Shown here one piece after another: positions 8,442 through 16,798 of a DNA stretch of 64,000 bases. The notes beneath the pieces were generated by a model. That model did no database searches. It had not been told where the DNA came from and saw nothing but the letters and a program-made list of their open reading frames with translations. The stretch's first letter is position 1; every line of letters begins with the position of its first letter. Source of the DNA: an uncultured Muribaculaceae bacterium (GTDB lineage: Bacteria; Bacteroidota; Bacteroidia; Bacteroidales; Muribaculaceae); the NCBI GenBank assembly GCA_934636465.1, contig CAKUAR010000001.1, forward strand, positions 124,001 through 188,000, written 5' to 3'. The translations under genes were made by a program, and so were the position numbers.

Positions 8442-9221
8442 TTAATTGTGACTTGTGGAAATAAGGTCGGCGATGGTTTTCTCAATTTTTTTCAGGCTTG
8501 GCTCGTTTTTGACAATGACGGTTTTGTTGTCGTCGAGCAAATAGAACAACGGCATGGTGGGGAGGTCGTAGGTGGCTTCTTCGTCGATGCTTTGTGTGTA
8601 GTCCCAGCCATTGGCAACAAATGCCGGGAGTGATTGTGATTGCCACTTGGCTTTGTCGTTAAATGGATAAATGCCAATTATCGACAACTTGTTGCTGCTG
8701 CACAAGTGGCTTAGAAATGCACTGGCGGCTATGTTTTCTTTGACCTTGTGACAAGCATCGCAATCGGGGTCGTTGAAGTAGATTAGTGTGAGTGGCGTTG
8801 TTGCATCTTGAGTGCTGTGAGTGGTGCCGTCGGGGAGCTGGTAGGCAATGGGGGCGGCAGTGGTGCCAACTTGGTTTTTTTGAGAGTTTTCAAGCAGTAA
8901 TGACGGACGGAGCTTGTCGTTTTCTGACAACTTTTTGCTTGCCACAACTGACTGGAGAAAGTAAGTGTAAAGCACCTCGTTGTGTGCAGGGCTTGCCGGA
9001 GAGCCAAGTGTGGCTTCGGCAGAGTCGGCGAGCTTTAATATTTCGTTGGGCTTGGCAGTGGAGTTGAGCTTTTGGTCGATGAGAACCTTGGCACTGTCGG
9101 TGGTTGTGGCGCAAAGGCGCGTGAAGAAACTATCGGCTTCGGAGCGAGATAATGATTGGGCTGAAGCCGTGTGGACACCCGCGCACGCTAATGCTAAAGC
9201 AATGACAAAACGAAATTTCAT
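8442..9221 (-). CDS. Periplasmic thioredoxin-like protein (probably DUF5106-type)
   Basis: A 259-residue exported protein with a signal peptide ending at TASAQ (about residue 22), a helical N-terminal half, and a thioredoxin-fold C-terminal half. The fold is indicated by LTLIYFNDPDCDACHKVK with a C-x2-C pair at Cys154 and Cys157, followed by IIGIYPF and a cis-proline-like segment DLPTMPLFYLLD, the position where thioredoxins hold cis-Pro. This suggests a thiol oxidoreductase or reductase in the periplasm, similar to TlpA/ResA-like proteins of Bacteroides that carry DUF5106. The substrate is unknown. It has its own promoter, divergent from aroC. Confidence 0.8.
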   Translation of the reverse strand: MKFRFVIALALACAGVHTASAQSLSRSEADSFFTRLCATTTDSAKVLIDQKLNSTAKPNEILKLADSAEATLGSPASPAHNEVLYTYFLQSVVASKKLSENDKLRPSLLLENSQKNQVGTTAAPIAYQLPDGTTHSTQDATTPLTLIYFNDPDCDACHKVKENIAASAFLSHLCSSNKLSIIGIYPFNDKAKWQSQSLPAFVANGWDYTQSIDEEATYDLPTMPLFYLLDDNKTVIVKNEPSLKKIEKTIADLISTSHN

Positions 9222-9251
9222 AAATTAAAGCTCATAAAGAATTTTGATGCT

Positions 9252-9259
9252 CAAAAGTA
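9252..9259 (-). promoter_or_regulatory. -7 box for the thioredoxin-like gene
   Basis: Minus-strand TACTTTTG, 30 nt upstream of the ATG at 9221; forms a divergent pair with the aroC box. Confidence 0.55.
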
Positions 9260-9283
9260 CACAAAAATCCTGCGTTTTTTTTA

Positions 9284-9291
9284 TACTTTTG
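9284..9291 (+). promoter_or_regulatory. -7 box for the aroC operon
   Basis: TACTTTTG; leader to the aroC ATG at 9389 would be about 90 nt. Confidence 0.55.
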
Positions 9292-9388
9292 CGAAAAGAG
9301 GATTAATTATTGCCAAAAAGTGTGACTCGTGGGCAGAGTGTGCCTCGGAGAACATATATTGGGCAACGACAAAAACGAATTGTACGCA

Positions 9389-10468
9389 ATGAGAAATACG
9401 ATAGGCGACATATTGACCCTGACGACATTTGGAGAGTCGCACGGCGTGGCTCTGGGTGGTGTGCTCGACGGCTTCCCTGCCGGAGTGGCGGTAGATGCCG
9501 GCAAAGTGCAGGCTCAGCTTGACCGCAGACGGCCTGGACAGTCGAAGCTGACGACGCCGCGCAAGGAGAATGACAAGGTGGAATTTCTTTCTGGAATTTA
9601 CGGCGGTCGCTCTCTGGGCACGCCAATAGCTTTTGAGGTGCGCAATCACGATGCGCGGTCGGCTGACTATGACGAGTTGGCACATGTGTATAGACCTTCG
9701 CATGCCGATTACACATTTGACAAGAAATATGGGTTGAGAGACCCTCGTGGTGGCGGCCGCTCGTCGGCAAGGGAAACGCTGGCACGAGTGGCTGCCGGGG
9801 CACTTGCCATGCAGGCACTTGACCAGCTGGGGGTGAAAATCACCGCTTACACCCAGCAAATAGGCGGTGCGAAAATCACTGGCAACTACAAAGAGCTGGA
9901 TTTGTCAAGGATTGACACTAACGCCGTCAGATGCCCTGACGATGCTGTGGCAAAGCTTATGGCAACGGAAATCGAAACCTCCAAGGCCGCAAATGACACA
10001 CTGGGCGGCGTGATAGAGTGCGTGGTGCAAGGTGTGCCTGTGGGGTTTGGCGACCCTGTGTTTGGCAAGCTGCAAGCCAAACTCGCTGCCGCCATGATGA
10101 GTATAAATGCAGCCAAGGGCTTTGAATATGGACTCGGTTTCGGGTTTGCCAACAAGATGGGAAGTGAGACTCTTGATAATTTCATTACCGATGACAACGG
10201 CTGTATAACCATACGGAGCAACAACTCTGGTGGAATACAGGGCGGCATAAGCAATGGCGAGGACATATATTTCAGAGTGGCATTTAAGCCGATAGCCACC
10301 ATGGCTCGCGACATAGAGACCATAGACGACCAAGGCCACCCTGTGGTGATGCACCCAGGAGGACGGCACGACGTGTGTGTGGTGCCGAGGGCGGTGCCGA
10401 TAGTGGAAGCAATGGCGGCTCTGGTGGTGCTTGACTGCTATTTGCTGAATAAAACTGTGCATTTGTGA
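9389..10468 (+). CDS. aroC: Chorismate synthase
   Basis: Last step of the shikimate pathway: converts EPSP to chorismate using reduced FMN. I start it at the ATG at 9389 (MRNTIGDILTLTTFGESHG), because the family begins with this block and the 20 in-frame codons upstream look non-coding; this gives 359 residues, the normal length. All three family signatures are present: GESHGVALGG near the start, RPSHADYTFDKKYG with the RGGGRSSARET continuation, and SNGEDIYFRV plus RHDVCVVPRAVP near the end. The stop overlaps the GTG start of the next gene, so the two are likely translationally coupled. Confidence 0.97.
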   Translation: MRNTIGDILTLTTFGESHGVALGGVLDGFPAGVAVDAGKVQAQLDRRRPGQSKLTTPRKENDKVEFLSGIYGGRSLGTPIAFEVRNHDARSADYDELAHVYRPSHADYTFDKKYGLRDPRGGGRSSARETLARVAAGALAMQALDQLGVKITAYTQQIGGAKITGNYKELDLSRIDTNAVRCPDDAVAKLMATEIETSKAANDTLGGVIECVVQGVPVGFGDPVFGKLQAKLAAAMMSINAAKGFEYGLGFGFANKMGSETLDNFITDDNGCITIRSNNSGGIQGGISNGEDIYFRVAFKPIATMARDIETIDDQGHPVVMHPGGRHDVCVVPRAVPIVEAMAALVVLDCYLLNKTVHL

Positions 10469-11382
10469 AAAAGAAGCATTACACTGACTACTCGGAATAT
10501 TTGAGCCGTTTTTTTGACTGCAAGGTGCAGAAAATTTCGGTTAATGCTGGCTTCACTTGTCCAAACCGCGACGGAAGCAAGGGGGTGGGTGGTTGTACTT
10601 ATTGCAACAATCAGACATTCAGCCCTGATTATTGCAAACCGAAACTGACTGTGGCACAGCAATTGGAAGAGGGCAAGGTGTTTTTTGCAAGGAAATATCC
10701 GACGATGAAATATATGGCCTATTTCCAGGCTTACACAAACACATACGCTGATGTGGCAGAGCTGAAGAAGCTGTATGAAGCGGCTCTTGCAGTGAGTGAT
10801 GTGGTGGGGATAGTGATAGCCACGCGCCCTGACTGCGTGAACCGCGAGCTGCTTGAATATCTTGGAGAGCTTGGGCGGCAGGTTAAGGTGATTGTGGAGT
10901 ATGGCGTGGAAACTGCTAACGACGACACGCTGGTGCGCATAAATCGGGGGCACACATGGGCTGAAAGCACAGAAGCCATAAGGCTGACGCATGAGTGTGG
11001 GCTGGATTGCGGCGCACACTTGATTTTAGGCTTACCAAATGAAACCGTTGCTGACATGATGCACACAACAGAAGCGGTGTCGGCGTTGCCGCTGTCAACG
11101 CTGAAGTTTCACCAAATGCAGATTGTGAAAGGAACAAAGCTCGCATGTCAGGTGGCAAGTGGTGAGGTGAGCGTGGCAAAATGGACTGCGGAACAGTATG
11201 TGGAACTGTGTTCAAAAATAATACGGAAAATTCCGCGGCAAATAGCGATAGAACGGTTTGTGTCGCAATCACCTGCCGACTTGCTGATTAGTCCAAAGTG
11301 GGGACTGAAAAACTATGAGTTTACAAATTTGCTTGACAACTATTTGGCAGCAAACAGCATATTCCAGGGCGACGAGTTGTGA
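10465..11382 (+). CDS. Radical SAM protein, YhcC/TIGR01212 family
   Basis: A 305-residue radical SAM enzyme of unknown substrate. The iron-sulfur motif is the family-specific C-x11-C-x2-C (Cys32, Cys44, Cys47, in TCPNRDG...GGCTYCNN) rather than the common C-x3-C-x2-C. Following blocks IVIATRPDC, VEYGVETA and HLILGLPNET match the TIGR01212 group (E. coli YhcC). It starts at GTG 10465 inside the aroC stop region (4-nt overlap GTGA), which fixes the start and indicates coupling to aroC. The reaction catalysed by the family is not established to my knowledge. Confidence 0.9.
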   Translation: MKKKHYTDYSEYLSRFFDCKVQKISVNAGFTCPNRDGSKGVGGCTYCNNQTFSPDYCKPKLTVAQQLEEGKVFFARKYPTMKYMAYFQAYTNTYADVAELKKLYEAALAVSDVVGIVIATRPDCVNRELLEYLGELGRQVKVIVEYGVETANDDTLVRINRGHTWAESTEAIRLTHECGLDCGAHLILGLPNETVADMMHTTEAVSALPLSTLKFHQMQIVKGTKLACQVASGEVSVAKWTAEQYVELCSKIIRKIPRQIAIERFVSQSPADLLISPKWGLKNYEFTNLLDNYLAANSIFQGDEL

Positions 11383-11434
11383 GGCGCGGAGTTGATGAAA
11401 AAAGAAATTTTAATTAATAAAAATATAAAGAGCT

Positions 11435-11989
11435 ATGAACAAAAGTTATGTGTTTTTTGCCGACGGCTTTGAGGAGATTGAAGCATTGACGGCAGTAGAT
11501 GTGCTGCGCAGAGCAGGCATGGGTGTGGAAATGGTTTCGATAAACGAAACCGCTGAAGTGACAGGCGCTCACGGAGTGGTGGTGAAAGCCGACACAACGA
11601 TAGCCGATGTGAGCCTTGACAATGCGCAATGGCTGATTTTGCCTGGAGGAATGCCAGGAGCAACTAATCTTGCAAACTGCCATGCAGTGTGCGATGCCTT
11701 GCTTAAACAGAACTCCAAAGGTGGCGGCATAGCAGCAATATGCGCTTCGCCGTCGGTGGTGTTTGGTCCGCTTGGCTTGCTCAATGGTAAGAAAGCAGTG
11801 TGCTATCCGGGCATGGAAGTCGGCATGAAAGGCGCAGTTGTTGGCAATGGTCAAGTGGCAGTTGACGGCAACATAATAACAGGAAACGGCCCTGCTGCAG
11901 CCACGGCATTTGCCTTGGCGATAGCAGCTGCCACAAAAGGAGAGTCTGCGGCTCAAGCTGTGGCTGACGGCATGCTGGTGAAATGCTGA
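11435..11989 (+). CDS. DJ-1/PfpI family protein
   Basis: A 184-residue cytoplasmic protein of the DJ-1/ThiJ/YajL group, proposed to act as glyoxalase, deglycase or redox-sensitive chaperone. The nucleophile elbow AAICASPSVV places the reactive cysteine at Cys103, and an acidic residue that lowers its pKa sits in DGFEEIEA (residues 10-17). The LLNGKKAVCYPG continuation is typical for bacterial YajL-like proteins. It follows the radical SAM gene by 52 nt with no visible promoter, and a strong terminator follows, so it probably ends the aroC operon. Confidence 0.92.
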   Translation: MNKSYVFFADGFEEIEALTAVDVLRRAGMGVEMVSINETAEVTGAHGVVVKADTTIADVSLDNAQWLILPGGMPGATNLANCHAVCDALLKQNSKGGGIAAICASPSVVFGPLGLLNGKKAVCYPGMEVGMKGAVVGNGQVAVDGNIITGNGPAAATAFALAIAAATKGESAAQAVADGMLVKC

Positions 11990-12042
11990 AAGCCATGTTT
12001 GGCGGCGTTGCATGATTGCACGCTGCGCAGGTGAAGAAACTG

Positions 12043-12078
12043 AAAAAGCTGTGACGAAGTTAAACGCCACAGCTTTTT
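12043..12078 (+). terminator. Terminator after the DJ-1 gene
   Basis: 11-bp perfect stem (12043-12053 with 12068-12078) whose 3' arm ends in T5; 14-nt loop. Confidence 0.82.
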
Positions 12079-12125
12079 GTTTGCAAGCTCGAGTGTGAGC
12101 CTATTTCTTCTGCGCAATGCGATGA

Positions 12126-12212
12126 TTACTGCACAGCGACTTTGGATTTTGCATTTTCGCTGGCTATGATGTAGATGCCGGCAGACGGGAGCTGATAGTC
12201 TTGCCAAAACGA
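12126..12212 (-). pseudogene. Orphan C-terminal tail resembling a T9SS type A sorting signal
   Basis: On the minus strand an open frame of 28 codons ends at 12126 and reads, in part, QLPSAGIYIIASENA...KVAVQ. This is the pattern of the last strands of type A Por secretion system sorting domains (LPxGxYIIxx...KxxVx-stop). An in-frame stop at 12213-12215 and the transposase remnant immediately beyond show that the rest of the gene is gone. I read it as the surviving 3' end of a secreted-protein gene cut by an IS insertion or deletion. The match is by eye and short, so other beta-sandwich C-termini remain possible. Confidence 0.55.
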
Positions 12213-12652
12213 TTAAAACAGGTGAGACCATACATCATCATGCGCGCATAATAACATATGTTGCCGGGCAGAAACACAAGCTCATATCATTGCTGACCAA
12301 TGACTTGGAATATGATCCGGCAGAAATCATCGCCATCTACCGTCAGCGATGGGAGATTGAACTGCTGTTCAAGCAGATGAAGCAGAACTTTCCCCAGAAA
12401 TATTTTTACGGAGAGAGTGCAAATGCCATCAAGATACAGATATGGGTGACATTGATAGCCAACCTCCTGTTGATGGTCATGCAGAAAGGGCTGACCAGAA
12501 AATGGAGTTTCTCCGGTCTGGCGACAATGGTCAGAATTACGCTCATGTATTATGTGGACTTCTGCTGCCTTTTCAATAATCCGGAAACGGACTGGGAAAA
12601 TATTCTTTCCGAAGCTTCCAGTGCTCCTCCGGAACCATCTCTTTTTGACTAA
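12206..12652 (+). pseudogene. Truncated IS4-family transposase (C-terminal part)
   Basis: About 149 codons in one frame without a proper start. The segment IYRQRWEIELLFKQMK matches the IS4 YREK signature Y-x2-R-x3-E-x6-K, carrying the catalytic glutamate; the continuation through IKIQIWVTLIANLLL and the end at PSLFD are typical of Bacteroidales IS4-type transposases. The upstream half with the two catalytic aspartates is absent, and in the first 50 nt the best transposase-like reading (VRPYIIMRA) is in another frame, suggesting a frameshift too. No terminal inverted repeat pair is recognisable. It is inactive and lies against the orphan tail on the opposite strand. Confidence 0.8.
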
Positions 12653-12750
12653 GGGGCTTGGATATGTAAAACAGCAGACTCGGCCGCTGATTATCATCAG
12701 CCGAGCCTTGAAATTTTGCTATAACAATTTTTTATCGGACAGCAATAATA
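12653..12750 (+). other. Residual right end of the IS4-like element
   Basis: Noncoding, with an imperfect hairpin (CTCGGC...GCCGAG around 12680-12706) and an AT-rich stretch ending near 12750. Probably the 3' flank of the transposase remnant; the true element end cannot be fixed because its left partner is missing. Confidence 0.4.
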
Positions 12751-12783
12751 AAAAATGCGCCGCATGTGGTGTGGCGCATTTTT
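12751..12783 (-). terminator. Terminator for the WbsX-like gene
   Basis: Perfect 11-bp stem (12751-12761 with 12773-12783), 11-nt loop. T-rich on both sides, strongest on the minus strand, where the 12842-14038 gene ends. Confidence 0.85.
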
Positions 12784-12841
12784 GGTGGGATTGAAGCTCC
12801 GATTTTATTTTGGGGCGATATGTGGAAAGTGCCGTTTGATG

Positions 12842-14038
12842 TTATTTGTTGTCAACGAACACTTTTTTGATGGCGTTGAGGTAGCCGTAGCCATACACGT
12901 TGTCAGGCTCCATGTAGCTCGTTTCGGTCCACTCGTTCCAACTGTTGATTGTGATAAGTGGAACTTGCTTTGGGTGGCTGTCAACATATTTTTTTGCCAT
13001 GCGGAGACCTTTTTCAAACTCCTCTGGTGTGTTGTTGCGCACGCGCATGCTTTTCTCCATGCGAGGGCTGTTGTCCCAGCCGATGCTCACGTGAGGATAG
13101 TAGGGAATATCGAACTTGGAGTCGATTTTATACCATTCTTCTTTGGCTTTTTTGAGAATGTTGCTATACTCGTCGTCCATCCACAGGTAGTGGCAGAACT
13201 GATAGTGGGTGGAGCTTGTGAAACCGAGTTTTTTGACGAAATCGTTTTCAGGAGTGTCGGTTTTGTTGGAGTCAAGTCCACTGTAATTGAGGTTTGGTGC
13301 CCACATGGTGAGCTGTATGTCAAGACCGGGGAAACCAGCTTTTTTCACCTCGTCGGTGAACCATTTGAGGGCGTCTGCGGTTTTTTCAACTCCGCCAAGA
13401 CCGTCGATGAGGTTTTTGACATCGTAAATCATGAACACCGGTTTGCCGTCGATTTTATAGTAGTTTGGCAGCTTGAAATAAAGCTCTATGTTGCGCTTGC
13501 AGATGCGCTCAAACTGCTCGCGGCTCACTTTGCCTTGCCAGATTACGTTGTTTTCGTTGACGTTATAGAGGCGAGTGTCCCAGAGGTTGAGCACATCGTG
13601 GTTTGCCCACATGAGATAGAACTTCATTTTTTTGTTGTTGGGAGCCTTGAGGAAGCCGTTGCGTAGAGTGGTTTCCATGAATGGGCGGTCGTCGAACCAA
13701 TACCAGTCGAAGATGAACACGTTGACACCATGGCTCACGGCCTGGTCAATCTCCATAGACATTACGGCGGAGTCGGCCTCGTTGACATAGCCCCACAATG
13801 GCTTGCGGTTCCAGTAATGGCCTGGGTGACGCTGCTGCATGGTCATGACGGTTTCCCACTCACCCATGCCAGAGGGCCAGAACGGGCGAAGCCGTGGGTC
13901 GTCGGAAGCATAGGCCGGATAGAGAAATGCGGCGATGTCGTATTTTTGCTTTGTGGTTTTGGCTTTTGTCTGCGCAGAAGCTTTGAGTGTGGTGAGGGCG
14001 ATTAGCACTACCAACAGCAGTTGTAAGTTGCGTTTCAT
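12842..14038 (-). CDS. Secreted WbsX/GH99-like protein
   Basis: A 398-residue exported protein with a signal peptide ending near KASAQ (residue 23). The blocks YDIAAFLYPAYASDDPR, FDWYWFDDRP, KPVFMIYD and INSWNEWTE match the WbsX (PF14307) / GH99-like TIM-barrel group; in GH99 enzymes the corresponding acidic residues act on alpha-mannosides. Secretion favours a periplasmic or surface glycosidase over the cytoplasmic glycosyltransferase role after which WbsX was named. It has no partners such as SusC/D nearby; the barrel genes upstream may be read through into it, as I see no clear promoter box in the 114-bp gap. Substrate unknown. Confidence 0.8.
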   Translation of the reverse strand: MKRNLQLLLVVLIALTTLKASAQTKAKTTKQKYDIAAFLYPAYASDDPRLRPFWPSGMGEWETVMTMQQRHPGHYWNRKPLWGYVNEADSAVMSMEIDQAVSHGVNVFIFDWYWFDDRPFMETTLRNGFLKAPNNKKMKFYLMWANHDVLNLWDTRLYNVNENNVIWQGKVSREQFERICKRNIELYFKLPNYYKIDGKPVFMIYDVKNLIDGLGGVEKTADALKWFTDEVKKAGFPGLDIQLTMWAPNLNYSGLDSNKTDTPENDFVKKLGFTSSTHYQFCHYLWMDDEYSNILKKAKEEWYKIDSKFDIPYYPHVSIGWDNSPRMEKSMRVRNNTPEEFEKGLRMAKKYVDSHPKQVPLITINSWNEWTETSYMEPDNVYGYGYLNAIKKVFVDNK

Positions 14039-14104
14039 ATACGTTTTTTTAGTTTGTATGGATTATATTTTTTTGATGTTTTTGGCAATGAGGCTGGAAA
14101 TGAA

Positions 14105-14133
14105 GAACCGCGGAGCGCTGCACTCCACGGTTC
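14105..14133 (-). terminator. Hairpin downstream of barrel gene 14153-14776
   Basis: 11-nt arms (14105-14115 with 14123-14133) with one mismatch and a 7-nt loop; no good T run follows on the minus strand, so termination is uncertain. Confidence 0.45.
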
Positions 14134-14152
14134 GGTCATTATGAGTTTTGTG

Positions 14153-14776
14153 TCAGAACATGTAAGTGGCTGTGACAGTCCAGCAACGGTTTTTGGCTAT
14201 GTTGTCGTCGAGCACCTTGGTGCGCAATGCTTCGCCTATGCTGAAATTATAGCTACCGGCAATCTGCACTTTGTTGAACAGCTCAAAGCCAGCGCCGAGG
14301 CGCATCATGACGTTGAGGGTCTTGTATTTCAACGCGTCGGCAACATTGCTGTGGCCAACGAGGAATGAGAACATGGGACCGGCGAAAACCATAGGTGCCA
14401 GAGTGTTTTCAAATCCTTGCATATTGCGATAGCGGAATTTCAAATCAATTGGAATGTCGAGATAATGGAGTGTGCAATCTTCAGTGCCTATGCCACTGGA
14501 CGACCACACTTTTTTGTCGCCAAGATGAAGTGTGCCACGGCGCTGTGTGTAGAGCAACGAACTTCCGAAACCGAAACCTACTCCGGAGAACATAAGCTCA
14601 CCAGAAACACCGCCTGTGAACCCGAAACTCTTGTCAACTGGGAATATGTCGGTTTGCTTGAAGTGGATTTCGTTGTAGTTGCCACCTAATGTTACACCCC
14701 AGCGGGATTGCGCGTAAGAAGGGACGCAAGTGGCAGAGATAATGAAAAGTAATGCGAGAAATAATGATTTCTTCAT
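14153..14776 (-). CDS. PorT-like outer membrane beta-barrel protein
   Basis: A 207-residue exported protein: signal peptide to about residue 22 (CVPSYAQ), then barrel-like alternating strands (RWGVTLGGNYNEIHF, FGFTGGVSGELMF, FGFGSSLLYTQRRG) and a terminal aromatic (ATYMF). It belongs to the same OMP_b-brl_2 group as the neighbour at 15005-15646: both share the order RxGVxxGxxxNxxHF, GFTGGVxxE, SLLYxxRxG, DIPIxLKxRY, suggesting tandem duplication followed by divergence. It has its own promoter box at 14803-14810. Role unknown; probably a small pore or structural barrel. Confidence 0.8.
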   Translation of the reverse strand: MKKSLFLALLFIISATCVPSYAQSRWGVTLGGNYNEIHFKQTDIFPVDKSFGFTGGVSGELMFSGVGFGFGSSLLYTQRRGTLHLGDKKVWSSSGIGTEDCTLHYLDIPIDLKFRYRNMQGFENTLAPMVFAGPMFSFLVGHSNVADALKYKTLNVMMRLGAGFELFNKVQIAGSYNFSIGEALRTKVLDDNIAKNRCWTVTATYMF

Positions 14777-14802
14777 TTGTAAGCTTTGATTAAAATTTTA
14801 TG

Positions 14803-14810
14803 CAAATCTA
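14803..14810 (-). promoter_or_regulatory. -7 box for barrel gene 14153-14776
   Basis: Minus-strand TAGATTTG fits TAnnTTTG, 26 nt before the ATG. Confidence 0.55.
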
Positions 14811-14910
14811 CCATATTTTATCATAACGACCAAGCAAACTAAATGTTGGCAAAGAAAAAAGGAAGCGCAATGAGGCTCTTTTTAAGAATTATTATGGGTG
14901 AGTGTGGGCA

Positions 14911-14960
14911 AAAAGCAATACCCTCGACGCGAATTGCTGCAACTTGATCAGAGGGTATTG
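14911..14960 (-). terminator. Terminator after barrel gene 15005-15646
   Basis: Perfect 10-bp repeat (14916-14925 with 14951-14960), 25-nt loop, followed on the minus strand by GCTTTTTG. Confidence 0.7.
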
Positions 14961-15004
14961 ACTGTATGTGCGTGTGATGCGTGCTAATGGCACGCTTGAA
15001 TGTG

Positions 15005-15646
15005 TCAGAACAGGTAGGCTGCCGAGATAGTCCAGCAGTGGTCTTTTCCATCAACAACCACGGCATCTACGCCGGTTTCGTTCTTTATTTTGTCGTTGAT
15101 TGACTTTGACAGGCCGCAACCGTATGAAGCCGCAACTTGGAGATGCTTGAGAAGCTCTACGCCGAAGCCGAAGTTCCAACCCCACACAGAGCGTTTGTTC
15201 TCAAGAAAATCGTTGCCATTATCGCTGACAAGTATAGCCAGGTCGGGACCAGTGGTGAGGAATGGCGCAATGAAGTTGCCTGTGCCGAGGAAACTGAATT
15301 TGTATTTCAGATTAATAGGAATGTCGATATAGTCGCGCTTGAAAGTTTCGTCGCCGACATTGGAACTGGTGTTCTTGAGCACCACCTCGCCCGAGCGGTG
15401 TGCGTAGAGAAGTGAAGCGTCGAGGCAAAGACCGGTGAGTGGCAAGCCGATTTCGGTCATGACACCGCCTGTGAAACCGGAGCGGTTGTTGCTGTTGAAG
15501 TTTTCGTTGATGGCATCGTTGCTGAAATGCAATTTGTTGATTGCAACACCTGCCTTGACACCAAAACGGATTTGTGCGCTTGCAGGAACGGCGAAAGCTA
15601 AAGTCATGGCTAAAGCCAGTGCGATGGTTGATTTGAATAGTTTCAT
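15005..15646 (-). CDS. PorT-like outer membrane beta-barrel protein
   Basis: A 213-residue exported barrel protein with signal peptide to about residue 24 (AVPASAQ), strands IRFGVKAGVAINKLHF, GFTGGVMTEIGLPL, SLLYAHRSGEVV, and a terminal YLF. It is the closest paralogue in this window of the 14153-14776 product, and also resembles the 4469-5077 protein (xVKxGAKVG start, IPVMxKW/DIPINLKY strand). It is flanked by its own promoter box and terminator, so the two neighbours are separate units. No ligand or partner is evident; it should not be equated with T9SS PorT on family name alone. Confidence 0.8.
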   Translation of the reverse strand: MKLFKSTIALALAMTLAFAVPASAQIRFGVKAGVAINKLHFSNDAINENFNSNNRSGFTGGVMTEIGLPLTGLCLDASLLYAHRSGEVVLKNTSSNVGDETFKRDYIDIPINLKYKFSFLGTGNFIAPFLTTGPDLAILVSDNGNDFLENKRSVWGWNFGFGVELLKHLQVAASYGCGLSKSINDKIKNETGVDAVVVDGKDHCWTISAAYLF

Positions 15647-15733
15647 AAAGCTATAAGATTTTTTTTGATGAATTTACTGTTTGATAGGGCACAACTCACA
15701 AGCATAAAAAACGGCAGGTTTGCTCTATCGCTG

Positions 15734-15741
15734 CAAAGCTA
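15734..15741 (-). promoter_or_regulatory. -7 box for barrel gene 15005-15646
   Basis: Minus-strand TAGCTTTG; leader of about 80 nt. Confidence 0.5.
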
Positions 15742-15793
15742 TGAAAAAAAGGCGTAACCCGAAAAAACTCAAGTTGCTTTAGTCTAATGGAAA

Positions 15794-16366
15794 TCAGCGC
15801 TTGTGCGATGGTTTGAAGCCTTTTATGCGATAGTCGCAGCGCACTTTACCCTTGACGATGTTGTTGAGCTTGGCTCGAATGAGCTGCTTGCGAATGGGCG
15901 ATATGTGATCGATGAACAGCGTGCCGTCGAGGTGGTCGTATTCATGCTGAACAACACGCGCGAGGTAGCCCTCAATGTCTTCTTCGTGCTGAACCCAGTT
16001 TTCGTCGAACCACTTGAGGTGGATTTTGCTGTGGCGAGTGACGCTCTCGCTGATGCCTGGCAGACTGAGGCAGCCTTCATCGCGAGTAACAGTCTTGCTG
16101 GTTTCGTCGATGGTCAGCTCTGGATTGATTAGCACGAATTTTTTGCCTTTTAACTCTGGCATGTCGTCAGAAATCACGTCAACGTCGATGTAGATGAGGC
16201 GTATGTTAAGACCAACCTGTGGTGCAGCAATGCCGATGCCGTTGCTGGCATACATGGTGTCTTTCATATTTTGAATGAGTTTAGCCAAATCGGGATAGTT
16301 CTGGTCGATTTCGGCTGAAACTTTGCGAAGCACGGGGTGGCCGTAGATATAAACAGGAAGTGTCAT
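15794..16366 (-). CDS. def: Peptide deformylase
   Basis: Removes the formyl group from nascent proteins in the cytoplasm. The 190-residue protein has all three metal-site motifs: GIGIAAPQ (residues 43-50), EGCLS (97-101) and HEYDH (141-145), so the Cys and two His ligands and the catalytic Glu are intact. Its ATG overlaps the ruvX stop by 4 nt, making it the last gene of the rho-ruvX-def operon. Confidence 0.97.
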   Translation of the reverse strand: MTLPVYIYGHPVLRKVSAEIDQNYPDLAKLIQNMKDTMYASNGIGIAAPQVGLNIRLIYIDVDVISDDMPELKGKKFVLINPELTIDETSKTVTRDEGCLSLPGISESVTRHSKIHLKWFDENWVQHEEDIEGYLARVVQHEYDHLDGTLFIDHISPIRKQLIRAKLNNIVKGKVRCDYRIKGFKPSHKR

Positions 16367-16785
16367 ATTTTTGAGTTAATGCTTTGTAAATAGTCATTGA
16401 GAATGATGGTGGCAGCAATGCAATCGACATTGGCTTTTTTCTGCCGGTCGCTTTTTTTCATGCCACCCATAATCATAGCTTGATGCGCTATGGTGGAGGT
16501 GAAACGCTCGTCGTAGAACACCACTGGTACATTTGGGAACGTCTGCTTCAACGACTCGACGAATGGGGTGATGTAGCGCATTGACTCGCTGGGCTGACCA
16601 TTGAGCTGCGACGGTTTGCCCACCACGATAAGCTCAACACTGTTGGCCGCCAAATAATCCTTGAGAAAAGTGATAAGGCTTTTGGTCTCGACAGTGCCGA
16701 CGGGGTTGGCTATGAGCTTCAGGGGGTCAGTAGCCGCAATGCCTGTGCGTTTTTTGCCGTAGTCAATGCTGATGATGCGTGCCAT
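16363..16785 (-). CDS. ruvX: Putative Holliday junction resolvase / pre-16S rRNA nuclease YqgF
   Basis: A 140-residue RNase H-fold protein. The conserved N-terminal ISIDYGKKRTGIA places the first catalytic aspartate at Asp7; YDERFTSTIA and the acidic DCIAATIIL near the C-terminus supply the remaining site. In E. coli YqgF matures the 5' end of 16S rRNA; a junction-resolving role has also been proposed for the family. It sits 13 nt downstream of rho and overlaps def by 4 nt, so it is co-transcribed and probably translationally coupled with def. Confidence 0.95.
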   Translation of the reverse strand: MARIISIDYGKKRTGIAATDPLKLIANPVGTVETKSLITFLKDYLAANSVELIVVGKPSQLNGQPSESMRYITPFVESLKQTFPNVPVVFYDERFTSTIAHQAMIMGGMKKSDRQKKANVDCIAATIILNDYLQSINSKI

Positions 16786-16798
16786 GAGAGTGCGTGGG

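Noticed and set aside
12137..12256. Plus-strand reading with ELIVLPKRLKQVRPYIIMRA as the upstream part of the transposase
   Set aside because: It overlaps the minus-strand sorting-like tail and is closed by a stop; either it is chance or the IS frame is shifted here. I could not decide and kept only the clear YREK part.
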